From assembly GCA_964035575.1 (NCBI GenBank), contig OZ037840.1, positions 558,001 to 622,000 on the forward strand: a stretch of 64,000 nt of DNA. The letters run 5' to 3'. The notes below the pieces were generated by a model, which saw only the letters and a program-made list of their open reading frames with translations, made no database searches and was not told the origin of the DNA. Numbering within the stretch: position 1 is the stretch's first letter; every line of letters begins with the position of its first letter. The DNA comes from Rhynchopus sp. YZ270_cl-10. Taxonomy: Eukaryota > Euglenozoa > Diplonemea > Diplonemida > Diplonemidae. Positions 10,649 to 20,533 of this stretch are shown here, piece by piece. The translations under genes were made by a program, and so were the position numbers.

Positions 10649-12715
10649 ATGCAGTGGCCACGTTGGGTGGAGGGGGCGCTGACGCTGGATGGCACACTTG
10701 ACGCAAAGGAGAGGAGGAAGCGGGAGCTGTTCTTCACGATGAACCTGGCGTTGTTTGGGTTTATGTTGTTGCTGACGCCGATGTCGTTCCGGCATGCGGG
10801 CCTGCGGGTGTGGACGATAGTAACGATGGTCGTCGCGTCGTTGATGGGGTTCACGTTGATATTGTGCAAGGCGAGGCTCTCGACACACATCATTGTGTGT
10901 GTGGCGTACACCTACTTTGCATGCTTTGTGTTGTCTGATCTCCTAGGACGTTGTCATGGTGATATGCTCTGGTCGCCCTTTGTGCTGGTAGTCGACCTCC
11001 TGCTTGTGATGCAGGTGCCTGCACGGTACACCGGGGGGATAGTGTGCGCTGCGCTTGTGTGGTTGACGGTTATGTGCGTAGAGGAGTACCTTAGGTTTGG
11101 CTTGATGGATCTGCCCGGGCTAGCGCCGCAGGAAGGGGAGATGGGGAGGAAAAAGCATTTTGCAGATCTGTCGGACTGCGCAGTGCCGCCGTGCGAGAGG
11201 AATACGACCACGGGGACTCTGATTGCGGCGTGTGTGTTCGTGACAGACTTCATTGCGACGAGAGGCTTCGCGCGGTCCAGTATGAAGGAGCAGGCAGCAA
11301 TGCAGAGGACAATTAGTACTGTGCAGGAGATTGCGAGTCTGCTCGCAAGGTACGATGTGGAGGGTGTGGCGGAGATGCTGAAGGTGCAAAGGGACGAGCT
11401 CCCAGAGGAGATGCACGCAACACTGCAGAGGATGGAGGAGAACCTGCGGAAGTACCGTCCCTACCTCCCCGCAGCGCTGTTTGAGGAGGAGGGTGGTGCG
11501 CCAAGCGCGTCTGTGCCGCCACCTGTGCTTGAGAATATGGGAACGATTGTCTTCACAGATATCTGCAGGTCGACGTCGATCTGGGAGTGTGCGCCAGAAG
11601 GGATGTGTGCTGCGCTGAAGATCCACAACGCTGTGCTGCGTGAGGTGATGCAGGTGTTTGGTGGGTACGAAGTGAAAACAATCGGCGACGCCTTCATGGT
11701 TGCCTTCGCAACAACAGCTGACGGTGTGAACTTTGGACTGCAGGTGCAGGAACGTCTTCGTGAAGCAAACTGGCCTGCGTCGCTGCTTGAGGAGGCACCG
11801 ATCTGTGCTGAACAGGGCTCACTTTGGGGTGGACTGACTGTGCGCATTGGTGTCAACACCGGCCCTGTGACTGTGGAGCAGAACACACTGACGGGACGGA
11901 CAGACTACTTTGGACACACTGTGAACGTTGCGTCACGTCTTGAGAGCACATGCACGCCAGGAGCTGTAGCTGTGCCTTGTGACCTGTGGACTTCTGCCTG
12001 TGGGTCGTGCAGTGCTGTTGCTGGTGAGGCTGAAGCGCTTGACTTGAAGGGTGTGTCTGGACAGACGTTTGTGCGTTGCTTGTTGCCTCTGTCACTTGCG
12101 GGGCGAGCACACAACCCTCTTTTCCCTCCCGACAGATCGTCGCAGTCACAAGCAATCTTGACATCCGCGTCCAGCTCAATGTCGTCTGTTTGTTCCGAGG
12201 GTGGGGCAAAATTTGTTCGTCAGGTGACCGGCACTGTCGGTGTTGTGGACATTGAAGTGGGTGACGAATCTGCCCTGAAAGCACTGCACACAATGAGCGC
12301 AGGACTTGCGACACTCACGATTACACTGGACCAGAGCGGTGGGAGCCTGGTGACACTGCTTGGGAGCTGTGTGTGTGTTGGGTGGAACGTGACCCGTTCG
12401 GCACCTGCACACATGGAGAACGCGGTACGGTTTGCACAACGGATGATGGCGAAGACTGCGTACTTCAAGGGTGCTGGTGTTGTGAGTGGTCCTGTGCAGC
12501 ATGGGGACATTGGCAGCCACAAACAACGCTTTGTGACAGTGTTGGGGCACATTGTGCGACGGAGCTGGACGCTGTGTGAAGAAGCTGTGCGTGAGGGGGG
12601 CACATGCCTTTACGAACCCGACAGCACAACACTTCCATCTGCACTTGAAGACACCCTTGTGCAACACAAGGGTGGTGGCTACAGAGTGGTTTGCGACAGC
12701 AGGGACAAGGTCTAA
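10649..12715 (+). CDS. Membrane class III adenylate cyclase with second degenerate cyclase domain, 688 aa
   Basis: The start is ATG 10649 (MQWPRWVEGALTLDG), matching the start of the five array paralogs. Residues ~25-215 contain six hydrophobic segments. Next come a coiled region with TVQEIASLLARYDVEGVAEM and the linker NLRKYRPYLPAALF. The first cyclase homology domain (about residues 295-450) has FTDI (first metal Asp), VKTIGDAFMVAF (adenine-type Lys and second metal Asp) and GRTDYFGHTVNVASRLE (adenine-type Asp, catalytic Asn and Arg). All key residues for ATP to cAMP are present. A second cyclase-like domain (about residues 530-680: GVVSGPVQHGDIG, RFVTVLGHIVRRSWTL) lacks the catalytic motifs. 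It is probably plasma-membrane bound, working as a homodimer through the first domain. It is single-copy here, 25 kb from the degenerate array. Confidence 0.88.
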   Translation: MQWPRWVEGALTLDGTLDAKERRKRELFFTMNLALFGFMLLLTPMSFRHAGLRVWTIVTMVVASLMGFTLILCKARLSTHIIVCVAYTYFACFVLSDLLGRCHGDMLWSPFVLVVDLLLVMQVPARYTGGIVCAALVWLTVMCVEEYLRFGLMDLPGLAPQEGEMGRKKHFADLSDCAVPPCERNTTTGTLIAACVFVTDFIATRGFARSSMKEQAAMQRTISTVQEIASLLARYDVEGVAEMLKVQRDELPEEMHATLQRMEENLRKYRPYLPAALFEEEGGAPSASVPPPVLENMGTIVFTDICRSTSIWECAPEGMCAALKIHNAVLREVMQVFGGYEVKTIGDAFMVAFATTADGVNFGLQVQERLREANWPASLLEEAPICAEQGSLWGGLTVRIGVNTGPVTVEQNTLTGRTDYFGHTVNVASRLESTCTPGAVAVPCDLWTSACGSCSAVAGEAEALDLKGVSGQTFVRCLLPLSLAGRAHNPLFPPDRSSQSQAILTSASSSMSSVCSEGGAKFVRQVTGTVGVVDIEVGDESALKALHTMSAGLATLTITLDQSGGSLVTLLGSCVCVGWNVTRSAPAHMENAVRFAQRMMAKTAYFKGAGVVSGPVQHGDIGSHKQRFVTVLGHIVRRSWTLCEEAVREGGTCLYEPDSTTLPSALEDTLVQHKGGGYRVVCDSRDKV

Positions 12716-13060
12716 TCAGTGAGACTTTGATCGGAGTTCAGAAGTCACGACATTCATCAGCTGGCGACGTGCGTTCTTCTTGCCTCCTGCAGCTCAGGTC
12801 GTCTTTTCCAAGCATCCTGGGTTCACTTTTCTTTGCCGTTGCTTAAACTGCCTGACCTCCATCAGGGCCACAAGTTAACACTTTGTGGCAGTTCCTCGCG
12901 ACGCGAGATGTGTCCAGGGTTAGGGATGCCTTCAGTAGGCTATTATGCATGAGGTGCTTTGTTTTCTCCCCATTCCTGTCCCCATGTCCCCGTCCCCTGA
13001 TGTTCCACCAACCACACAGACTCAAACACTTTGTACTAACGCAAAACCAAACAACACAAG
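12716..13060. other. Intergenic, nothing recognised
   Basis: 345 bp between the cyclase stop and the first alpha-galactosidase start. It ends with an A/C-rich leader (AAAACCAAACAACACAAG) directly before the ATG. A similar leader precedes the second alpha-galactosidase, and an ATG-less echo (AAAACCAAACCAAACCCATG) lies at 17511. Confidence 0.5.
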
Positions 13061-14293
13061 ATGCGTGTCGCCTCGTCGCTGCTGCTGCTGCTTGCCGGGA
13101 GTGCGTCTGCCGTTGACAACGGGATAGGTCTTCTGCCCCCTATGGGGTGGCGCTCGTGGAACTGCTACCATGCCAAGGTGAACCAGACACTGATGGAGGG
13201 TGTCATGGATGCAGTGTCTGTTCGCAAGCACTCCGTTGACGGGAAGCTCACCAGCATTGCGGACCTCGGGTTCGTGAACATTGGTCTTGACGACAACTGG
13301 CAGGCGTGTGGCACTGGGCTGAACGGCTCCTTCCACGACGCTGACGGCATCCCGCTCATCAACAAGGCGACGTTCCCCGACATGAAGGCGATGACGGACC
13401 ACGGACACAGCAAGAACCTGAAGGTGGGGTGGTACATGAACAACTGCATCTGTGCCGAGAAGAAGTTCACAGGTGCGAGCTACATCGAGAAGCACATGGA
13501 GCAGTCTGCGAAGGCAGTTGCGGAGTACGGCTTCGACGGTGTGAAGCTGGACGGGTGTGGACAGTTCCGGAACCTGACACAGTGGGCACAGCTGCTGAAC
13601 GCAACAGGACGCCCGATCATGATTGAGAACTGCCACTGGGGAGGCACCGTGCCTGGGCAGACGACAGGAGACGCGCCCTGCAAGGGTGACTCTGGTGTGT
13701 CGGACTGTGCGTACAACTTCTTCCGCTCCTCCACAGACATTCAAAGCAGCTGGAGAAGCATCTTCAGCAACCTGCAGACGACAACAAAGTTCCAGGGCAA
13801 CCCTCCCCTCTCCCGCCCAGGCACATGGGCGTACCCCGACATGCTTGAGGTGGGGAACCTTGCGAGCTACGCAGAGGACCGCTCGCACTTCTCTGCTTGG
13901 GTGATCACCTCGAGCCCGCTCATCCTTGGCTTTGACGTGACGAACGACACGACTGTGGGCCGTGTGTGGGACATCATCAGCAACAAGGAGGTGCTGTCTG
14001 TGTCGCAGACGTGGGCAGGCCACCCGGGACGTCTTGTGAACGAGAAGCCTGCCGGGTTCCAGGTGTGGGGGAAGATGCTTGGTGACAAGGACCAGGCAGC
14101 ACTGGCCATGAGCAACACTGCCACTGCTGCGACTGTGACGTTCACCTTCACCGACTTTGGGTTTGCGGCAACGGACACTGTGTCTGTGCGTGACCTGTAC
14201 CAGCAGAAGGACCTTGTGAAGGTGGCAGGCCAGTTCACCACCGACTCCATCACAGAGCACGACAGCCGCATGTACCGCTTCACGCTTGCGTAG
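13061..14293 (+). CDS. Secreted alpha-galactosidase, GH27 family, copy 1, 410 aa
   Basis: Starts at ATG 13061 with a clear signal peptide (MRVASSLLLLLAGSASA, cleavage before VDNG). GH27 hallmarks follow: GLLPPMGWRSWNCY near the mature N-terminus, GLDDNW, the nucleophile region GVKLDGCG (Asp in KxD), ENCHWGG, and the acid/base region RSSTDIQSSW. A C-terminal beta domain ends at DSRMYRFTLA. It hydrolyses terminal alpha-galactosides (or alpha-N-acetylgalactosaminides) outside the cell or in a lysosomal compartment. It has a near-identical paralog at 15514. The coding DNA of the two differs mainly in two small patches: residues ~35 and ~225-240 around the acid/base. Confidence 0.93.
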   Translation: MRVASSLLLLLAGSASAVDNGIGLLPPMGWRSWNCYHAKVNQTLMEGVMDAVSVRKHSVDGKLTSIADLGFVNIGLDDNWQACGTGLNGSFHDADGIPLINKATFPDMKAMTDHGHSKNLKVGWYMNNCICAEKKFTGASYIEKHMEQSAKAVAEYGFDGVKLDGCGQFRNLTQWAQLLNATGRPIMIENCHWGGTVPGQTTGDAPCKGDSGVSDCAYNFFRSSTDIQSSWRSIFSNLQTTTKFQGNPPLSRPGTWAYPDMLEVGNLASYAEDRSHFSAWVITSSPLILGFDVTNDTTVGRVWDIISNKEVLSVSQTWAGHPGRLVNEKPAGFQVWGKMLGDKDQAALAMSNTATAATVTFTFTDFGFAATDTVSVRDLYQQKDLVKVAGQFTTDSITEHDSRMYRFTLA

Positions 14294-15513
14294 GTGTGGG
14301 TGGTGTGATGTGTGATGTGTGAAGTGGCATGTCCGTGGACGTATTGTGTATTTGTAGGTGAGACTGAGCACGAGAGGCTTGGACTCATCTCACCACGTTT
14401 TCTATTTTCTCTTTTCTTTATGAATTTGCTTTTCAACTCTTACTATTTTATTTTTGTGCACTTGTGAAACTCTCGTCATACATACAGCAGGTACGCTTAT
14501 CAATCCCGCCTAGACAGATGCCTGGTGTTCTACTGCGCATACCCTCCAAGGTTTTGTTAAAGTACTTTGAGTGTATTTCTTATATTCTATTTTTTTTGAT
14601 GCGTGCTCCAGGCACATCCATCTTTGAAGGAGACAGCATAAGTGTGGCCAGAACCCTTTTCTACGCTACTCTCAATGCTGTGTCTTCTCTTGGAAGGGAA
14701 CGTGATCCACTTAGCATTCCTCACTCTATCCTCTTTGTGCCGCATATCCCCTGAGCTGAGTGGCATTTTATTGTTGTCCGTATTTTGGGTGCAACGCACA
14801 AAAAGCCTTCCTAGCCGCCGTATCGAGAGTGTGGCGAGTCACCCTCTCTGTACCAGGCAGGATCCTCCCTCCCCTCCCTCCTCCCCAGCCTATGTCATCT
14901 TGACTTCTTATCGAAGCCGTGCCTTTTACTACCACACATTGGTAGACGAATAGCGCGGGCTATTATTTTTGTGTGTTTTAATCGTACATAGGCGAAGGTG
15001 CCTGCATCAATGGCCACCATTTTGTAAGGTGACTAAGCACTCTCATGAATCTGTCTTTTGTTTAATGTAACGTATCCACTCAGATAGTGCCTCAGGAATG
15101 AAACAAATGGCTCATGCACCACACTACTGTATTGTCGTTGTGTGGTAGCTTAACGCATCTGTCGACGTTCCTTTGTTTTCTTCTGCACGATCTCTTGAGG
15201 CAGAACCCTTGACTATATCCGACCCACCCCCTCAGGCACCCCTGTACGCGGAAGTACTCCCATTTGTGCAGATGGCACAGCACCACAGCAGGCTTATGTG
15301 CATCTGGGAATGTTTTCGTTTTAGCTCTCTTCCTGAAAATGAAATAAAATAAGAAAACAAATAGTGTGCTTATGTGTCATGTGTGAGTTCAACAGCATCC
15401 CCTGCCCCCGCAGGTTCTTATATTCTTTGCTATTTCCTTCTCTCCCCCTGACACATCCACAACACGTGTTGCAGACAAAAAACAACACAAAAAACCAAAC
15501 CAAACGGAACAAG
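14294..15513. other. Intergenic between the two alpha-galactosidases
   Basis: Contains the well-formed M1 hairpin 63 bases after the first stop, a 3' half of M3 (GGTGCCTGCATCA, ~14997) and a 5' half of M1 (GGTGACTAAGCAC, ~15028). No gene seen in the rest. Confidence 0.5.
14357..14394 (+). repeat. Module M1 copy (GGTGAGA...TCTCACC hairpin)
   Basis: GGTGAGA pairs with TCTCACC, then CTGAGC with GCTTGG, around an ACGAGAG loop. The outer arms differ from the 24232 copy on both sides yet still pair, i.e. compensatory change. It lies just 3' of the alpha-galactosidase stop at 14293, so a role in 3' end formation is possible but unproven. Confidence 0.65.
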
Positions 15514-16746
15514 ATGCGTGTCGCCTCGTCGCTGCTGCTGCTGCTTGCCGGGAGTGCGTCTGCCGTTGACAACGGGATAGGTCTTCTGCCCCCTATGGGG
15601 TGGCGCTCGTGGAACTGCTACCACGGCAACGTGAACCAGACCCTGATGGAGGGTGTCATGGATGCAGTGTCTGTTCGCAAGCACTCCGTTGACGGGAAGC
15701 TCACCAGCATTGCGGACCTCGGGTTCGTGAACATTGGTCTTGACGACAACTGGCAGGCGTGTGGCACTGGGCTGAACGGCTCCTTCCACGACGCTGACGG
15801 CATCCCGCTCATCAACAAGGCGACGTTCCCCGACATGAAGGCGATGACGGACCACGGACACAGCAAGAACCTGAAGGTGGGGTGGTACATGAACAACTGC
15901 ATCTGTGCCGAGAAGAAGTTCACAGGTGCGAGCTACATCGAGAAGCACATGGAGCAGTCTGCGAAGGCAGTTGCGGAGTACGGCTTCGACGGTGTGAAGC
16001 TGGACGGGTGTGGACAGTTCCGGAACCTGACACAGTGGGCACAGCTGCTGAACGCAACAGGACGCCCGATCATGATTGAGAACTGCCACTGGGGAGGCAC
16101 CGTGCCTGGGCAGACGACAGGAGACGCGCCCTGCAAGGGTGACTCTGGTGTGTCGGACTGTGCGTACAACTTCTTCCGCACGTCTGGTGACATCAACAAC
16201 CACTGGGACAGCATGTACAAGAACCTGCAGACGACAACAAAGTTCCAGGGCAACCCTCCCCTCTCCCGCCCAGGCACATGGGCGTACCCCGACATGCTTG
16301 AGGTGGGGAACCTTGCGAGCTACGCAGAGGACCGCTCGCACTTCTCTGCTTGGGTGATCACCTCGAGCCCTCTCATCCTTGGCTTTGACGTGACGAACGA
16401 CACGACTGTGGGCCGTGTGTGGGACATCATCAGCAACAAGGAGGTGCTGTCTGTGTCGCAGACGTGGGCAGGCCACCCGGGACGTCTTGTGAACGAGAAG
16501 CCTGCCGGGTTCCAGGTGTGGGGGAAGATGCTTGGTGACAAGGACCAGGCAGCACTGGCCATGAGCAACACTGCCACTGCTGCAACTGTGACGTTCACCT
16601 TCACCGACTTTGGGTTTGCGGCAACGGACACTGTGTCTGTGCGTGACCTGTACCAGCAGAAGGACCTTGTGAAGGTGGCAGGCCAGTTCACCACCGACTC
16701 CATCACAGAGCACGACAGCCGCATGTACCGCTTCACGCTTGCGTAG
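15514..16746 (+). CDS. Secreted alpha-galactosidase, GH27 family, copy 2, 410 aa
   Basis: The start is ATG 15514 (ACAAGATG, same signal peptide MRVASSLLLLLAGSASA). The frame is open for 50 codons upstream, but that part is not shared with copy 1. Same GH27 motifs as copy 1: GLLPPMGWRSWNCY, GVKLDGCG nucleophile region and an acid/base Asp in RTSGDINNHW. It differs from copy 1 at CYHGNVNQT versus CYHAKVNQT and in a ~16-residue patch (RTSGDINNHWDSMYKN versus RSSTDIQSSWRSIFSN) that contains the acid/base residue. The rest is practically identical, including silent sites. This indicates recent duplication or conversion with either selection or a conversion edge at the active site. Confidence 0.93.
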   Translation: MRVASSLLLLLAGSASAVDNGIGLLPPMGWRSWNCYHGNVNQTLMEGVMDAVSVRKHSVDGKLTSIADLGFVNIGLDDNWQACGTGLNGSFHDADGIPLINKATFPDMKAMTDHGHSKNLKVGWYMNNCICAEKKFTGASYIEKHMEQSAKAVAEYGFDGVKLDGCGQFRNLTQWAQLLNATGRPIMIENCHWGGTVPGQTTGDAPCKGDSGVSDCAYNFFRTSGDINNHWDSMYKNLQTTTKFQGNPPLSRPGTWAYPDMLEVGNLASYAEDRSHFSAWVITSSPLILGFDVTNDTTVGRVWDIISNKEVLSVSQTWAGHPGRLVNEKPAGFQVWGKMLGDKDQAALAMSNTATAATVTFTFTDFGFAATDTVSVRDLYQQKDLVKVAGQFTTDSITEHDSRMYRFTLA

Positions 16747-17113
16747 GTGGGACAGCACATCGGTGGGCAGTTTGTTGTGTTGACAGCACGGACAATCACC
16801 ACAGCCATATCGGCTTTTGTTAATTCCCGTCTTTGACGCACAAACCAAACTCCGTCACTTCCCCGATGCACGAAGTATCCCTTCCCTATTTTCCACTACA
16901 ACGTTTACCTATTTTCCTCTCTCCCCCCCCCTTTTTTTGCACGTGTTTTTTTTTTCCCTTCTTTGTTTTTATTTTTGTAAAACACTCGTATAATTTGTGG
17001 ACAACGTGTGTCTCGTTTGTGAAAGGACCAGCTCTGGAGTCTTTTCGTGAACACAGATTCACCATTTTTTTTTTTTTTTTTTTTTTTGTGTGTGCCAGCA
17101 TGTGTGTCAAAAT

Positions 17114-17141
17114 CGTGGCTTGCTATCTAGAGATAGTAGTC
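17114..17141 (+). repeat. Module M2 hairpin part only
   Basis: GTGGCTTGCTATCTAGAGAT and the following AGTAGTC. The stem TTGCTATC/GATAGTAG encloses TAGA and is the best-paired version of the M2 hairpin. The BamHI-like head is missing. Confidence 0.5.
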
Positions 17142-17400
17142 AATAGTCAAACAATTTTGTGTGTGTGTGTGTGTGTCAGCATATTTACGATGTCTCGTAC
17201 ACATCGGATAAGCTTTTATCTTTTATCTTTTTTCTCTTCCCCTCCTCATCTGACTGAGTGAAAGCGGGCGGTGAGCATACCTCACCTCGAAAACCCCTTT
17301 TCTAGTTCCAGTTTTTTTTTTCGATTTTTACTCCACTTTTCTCCTCTCCCATGTCCCTTCTGGTGCCTTTTTTTTCGTACTGTTTACTCCTCCTATTTGC

Positions 17401-17458
17401 TCTCTTTTAAGGATCCTGTGAAGAAAAACCGTGACTTGCTATTCTAGTGATAGTAGTC
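17401..17458 (+). repeat. Module M2 copy
   Basis: TTTTAAGGATCCTGTGAAGA head, then CTTGCTATTCTAGTGATAG and AGTC, nearly identical to 1921-1977. Followed within 85 bases by an M4 copy. Confidence 0.6.
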
Positions 17459-17542
17459 AAATAATTAAGCAATTTTTTTTTTGTGTCGCGTTTACTTTTG
17501 ATGACAATGCAAAACCAAACCAAACCCATGCAAAATGTATTT

Positions 17543-17579
17543 AGTGCGTCCGCTGATTTTCGGCGAGACATTTTGCACT
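17543..17579 (+). ncRNA. Module M4 copy a, candidate structured RNA
   Basis: Three nested helices: AGTGC/GCACT, GTC/GAC and CGCTGA/TCGGCG with a TTT loop and one bulged A. Preceded by TTTAG and followed by GTCAGCTTCTCTTT. Compared with the other copies, the inner helix differs on both strands while pairing is kept. I call it RNA only on structure; transcription is not shown. Confidence 0.5.
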
Positions 17580-17673
17580 GTCAGCTTCTCTTTAATAAGC
17601 AGAAGTGCACCAGAAGACGCGGCTCGGGAAGGGTAGGTCACAGTACACAAAGAGACAGAAAAAATAAATATCT

Positions 17674-18217
17674 TTTTCTCAACTGAGGAAAAGTAGCTCT
17701 GAGCAAACCCCGTGGAAGAAGTGTGAGGATAAATTCACTTTTCCTCACACATAGCCACTTTTCCTCACGCAATTTGGAAAAGTAGCAATAATTTTTGGCT
17801 GGGGTTTGTGTAGAAAAAAGCCTATGTGTGAGGCTTTTTTTGGTGTGAGGAAAAGTAGAGGGGGGGTCGAAAAAAAAATTGTGTGGGAGAGTGGGTCATT
17901 TTGATATCTCTGCTTCACATTTTGTCACCGTGACCAACATGACCATTTTTTGGTCCATTTTTTCGGCCAAAAATTTGGTACCACAGGGCCATATACTGGG
18001 ATTATCAATCTTTTGAAAATACGGCCTGGTTCGGGCCAAAATGTCCCATGGGGCCCATAGTAGCCTTACTGGGTGTCGAGCAGAGCCAATCTTAATAGTG
18101 AAATTCGATTTTCTGTGAAAAACATTCCCACCAAAAAATCGTCTTTTTTTTCTGCATATTCACCCCACACTTCTTCCACGGGGTTTGCTAGAGCTACTTT
18201 TCCTTCAGTTGAGAAAA
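17674..18217. mobile_element. MITE-like element with ~52-bp terminal inverted repeats
   Basis: 17674-17725 and 18166-18217 are inverted repeats differing by about three small changes (TTTTCTCAACTG... / ...CAGTTGAGAAAA). The interior has further inverted pieces (GTGAGGAAAAGTAG motifs) and no coding content. Non-autonomous DNA transposon; superfamily not assigned, no clear target duplication seen. Confidence 0.75.
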
Positions 18218-18234
18218 CTATTATATTCTGGTGA

Positions 18235-18399
18235 AATATTCACTTTCCCTCCACTCGTGCCCTTTCAGAAACTCGTGGCTGACTTTATCCCACTCGCTTC
18301 GCTCGTGAGATAAAGTCTATTACCCCACTCGCTTCGCTCGTGGGGTAAAATGCCACTCGTTTCTGAAAGGTACACTCGTGTGAGGAAAAGTGAATATTT
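18235..18399. repeat. Large imperfect palindrome with two internal hairpins
   Basis: The outer arms begin AAATATTCACTTT and end AAAGTGAATATTT. Inside, GACTTTATC/GATAAAGTC and TACCCC/GGGGTA each enclose a CACTCGCTTCGCTCGTG hairpin, giving a cloverleaf-like fold. It sits 18 bp after the MITE at 17674. The same CTCGCTTCGCTCG core recurs in the palindrome at 52601-52762. Confidence 0.8.
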
Positions 18400-19556
18400 C
18401 CTCAGACGAATAAATAGCTATTTTTTGTTGGTTGGCAGGGTACTCTCGCCAACACCGAACAGCGCCGCTTTGTGATGTTGGCAATGTACATCACAACAGA
18501 CCGTGCAGACAGACTCCACACGATGGTGGAATTAAAAGAATTGACTTGTGATTTCAACAGTTGGCTTACCCTGTCTTACAGCGGTGAATCCGCAAATGAA
18601 ACTACAAGTAAAGTTATTTCCTTCCCAGTCGTGCACTACTTCACCCCCATCTCCTAGTTCTGCACCCTCTGATTCTCCTCTGTTTGTTGCAGGATGTGTA
18701 CGAGGAAGTTGAACCACACATCTCCATTCTCCCCCAAAATAGTTGCCATTTTTTTGTTGTAAATTTTCAAGGTGTCCAATATTCGATGTATGTATGTGTA
18801 CGAAAGGCACGTTCATCTTGTAAAATTCTTTGTTTTTTTTGTTTCCCTTTTTTTTGAAACGTGGGGTTTTCTTTGTATTCCTATTTTTCCAAAAAAAAAA
18901 AAAAGGGCAAAAGTAAAAGCAAACTCACATTGTGGAAACAATCCTCTAATCCTCTCTGAGGGTGTGTCCACTCTTTGTTTACAAACCAAAATTTTCTACA
19001 AAACGACATAGTAGCTGCAACCTCGGCATACCCCGAAGGCATACGTACTCGCCTTGGGGGTATGCCTAAGACAAGCTTTTTGTACTATATTAAATAAAAC
19101 AAAAACGGCACAAAAACAAAAAAAACGTATTTCTTCTTTGCCTTGTCAAAAAAAAAAAAAAAAAAAATACACCCCCCAGTTCAGGGAAGTTCCTAAGTGG
19201 GACCGAGAACATGAAATTCTGGATTTTAGTTTTTTTTTCCTTTTTTTTTTTCCTTTTTTTCCTTAGGGGGCTTTCTTGTGGTTTCTGGTGGGTTTCACTG
19301 TAGGTGACACACCACCAGTGTGGTGAAATGGTCGAAACTCTCAAAAGCAAGAGTTTTCAGGGGGCAAGAAAAAAAAATTGACAACAAAATCCTTCACTGT
19401 CCAGGGCTGTACCCCCAATTTTTTTTTTGCCTGCGGCGCCATTTTTCATTTTTTGCTCTGCAAAAAAGGGTTCGTTGGAAGCTAGATTTTTACACTGTAC
19501 TCAAATTTTTTTGCCTGCGGCGCCATTTATATTATTTTTTGCTCCGCAAAAAGAGA

Positions 19557-19591
19557 AGTGCAACGCCTCACCGTTCATCGGCGGAAGCACT
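19557..19591 (-). ncRNA. Module M4 copy b, minus strand
   Basis: Read on the minus strand: AGTGC...GCACT outer stem and CGCCG-ATGAA-CGGTG inner stem (one G-U). Very close to the 32313 copy in sequence. The middle GTC/GAC stem is weakened here. Confidence 0.5.
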
Positions 19592-20354
19592 GGTTCCACG
19601 GGTTATCGAACCCCAGAGAGCACTTCATTGGCATGCACGCGGTTACCGCGAGGGAGCGTGTATGCAGGTACAAAATCACTGCCCCATCCAAATAATATTC
19701 CCAACGTCTTTGGGGATCCCCTTGCATTTTGCAGCCAAAAATGCAACTAGACCAAAGCAAAAAGTTCCGCGCGAGTGTAGCGCGCCCGGGTTTGGGACCC
19801 CTTTTTGAATTTCGAGGGGCGGTTAAAGTGGGCCCAGAATCACAGTTCTGACACTCATTTAGCATTGTGAGCAACTCACTAGTGGTCGTAACCAAAATTT
19901 GTATCAATCAAGAACTTGTCCATTTTCTCGAAATGACCCCACTACAGTGAGGGTAGAGCTCGGAAAGCCCGAAAAAGGGCAAAAAACCCCACCCAAAAAA
20001 AGGAAAAAAACGGGAACATAAATCCAGAATTTTGCTGTTTTTTCCGAGAACAAGGAACAACCCTGCCCCAGTTTTAGCACCTGACGGGGGCTGGCTTTTC
20101 CACATTGTAGCTTTCCCCACGAAGCGGCGCTGGGAAAGGACCCCCAACCCAAACCTGTTCAGCTCAAGGCAGTCATGATCCTGAGTTCTAGCGATCCCCA
20201 TTCGTTGATTGAGGGGTGGAAGCGGGAGGAGGATGTATCAGCGGTTTCCACAGAAAACGTGAACAGGGGTGAGCGGGTCACGTGGATTGCAACGGAGTAC
20301 ACATTGTCAAAGTTTTCAAAATGCACAAAAGTTACTCTTCTTCCATTCTCTTTG

Positions 20355-20405
20355 CTCTCTTTTTTAAGGATCCTGTTGAACAAAAACCTATCTGTGATCG
20401 TAGTC
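20355..20405 (+). repeat. Module M2 copy, diverged
   Basis: TTTAAGGATCCTGTTGAACA followed by TATCTGTGATCGTAGTC. Lies about 130 bp upstream of the Rab gene start. Confidence 0.45.
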
Positions 20406-20533
20406 TTTCATGACACAAAATGCCCTCTTCCAAAACCATTCAAGGAAAAGCCACAGACACACACACCCCCCTTTCCCCCTATCCCCTCCCCCCCCCCCCT
20501 CCCCCTTTGCTCTGTCAACACCACTCACGCCAT

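Larger units (their letters stand above)
16747..20533. other. Intergenic region: modules, MITE, palindrome, T-rich DNA
   Basis: No gene supported. Besides the listed repeats there is a (GT)n run at 17158-17176 and two tandem copies of a TTGCCTGCGGCGCCAT motif at ~19430 and ~19512. An M4 copy lies on the minus strand, and 19910-19970 carries a copy of the TGACCCCAC motif found in the satellite families. Confidence 0.5.

Noticed and set aside
13022-14371. Long antisense open frame (449 codons) opposite alpha-galactosidase 1
   Set aside because: It mirrors the sense codon bias (third-position G/C). It has no signal or domain, and the same antisense frame occurs opposite copy 2 (15430-16848).
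19595-19625. Possible tRNA T-arm (GGGTTATCGAACCC)
   Set aside because: A palindrome with a 4-base loop; no acceptor or anticodon arms on either strand.
19320-19808. 162-codon frame with internal FFCLRRH repeat
   Set aside because: It reflects two tandem TTTTTTGCCTGCGGCGCC repeats and an antisense M4 module.
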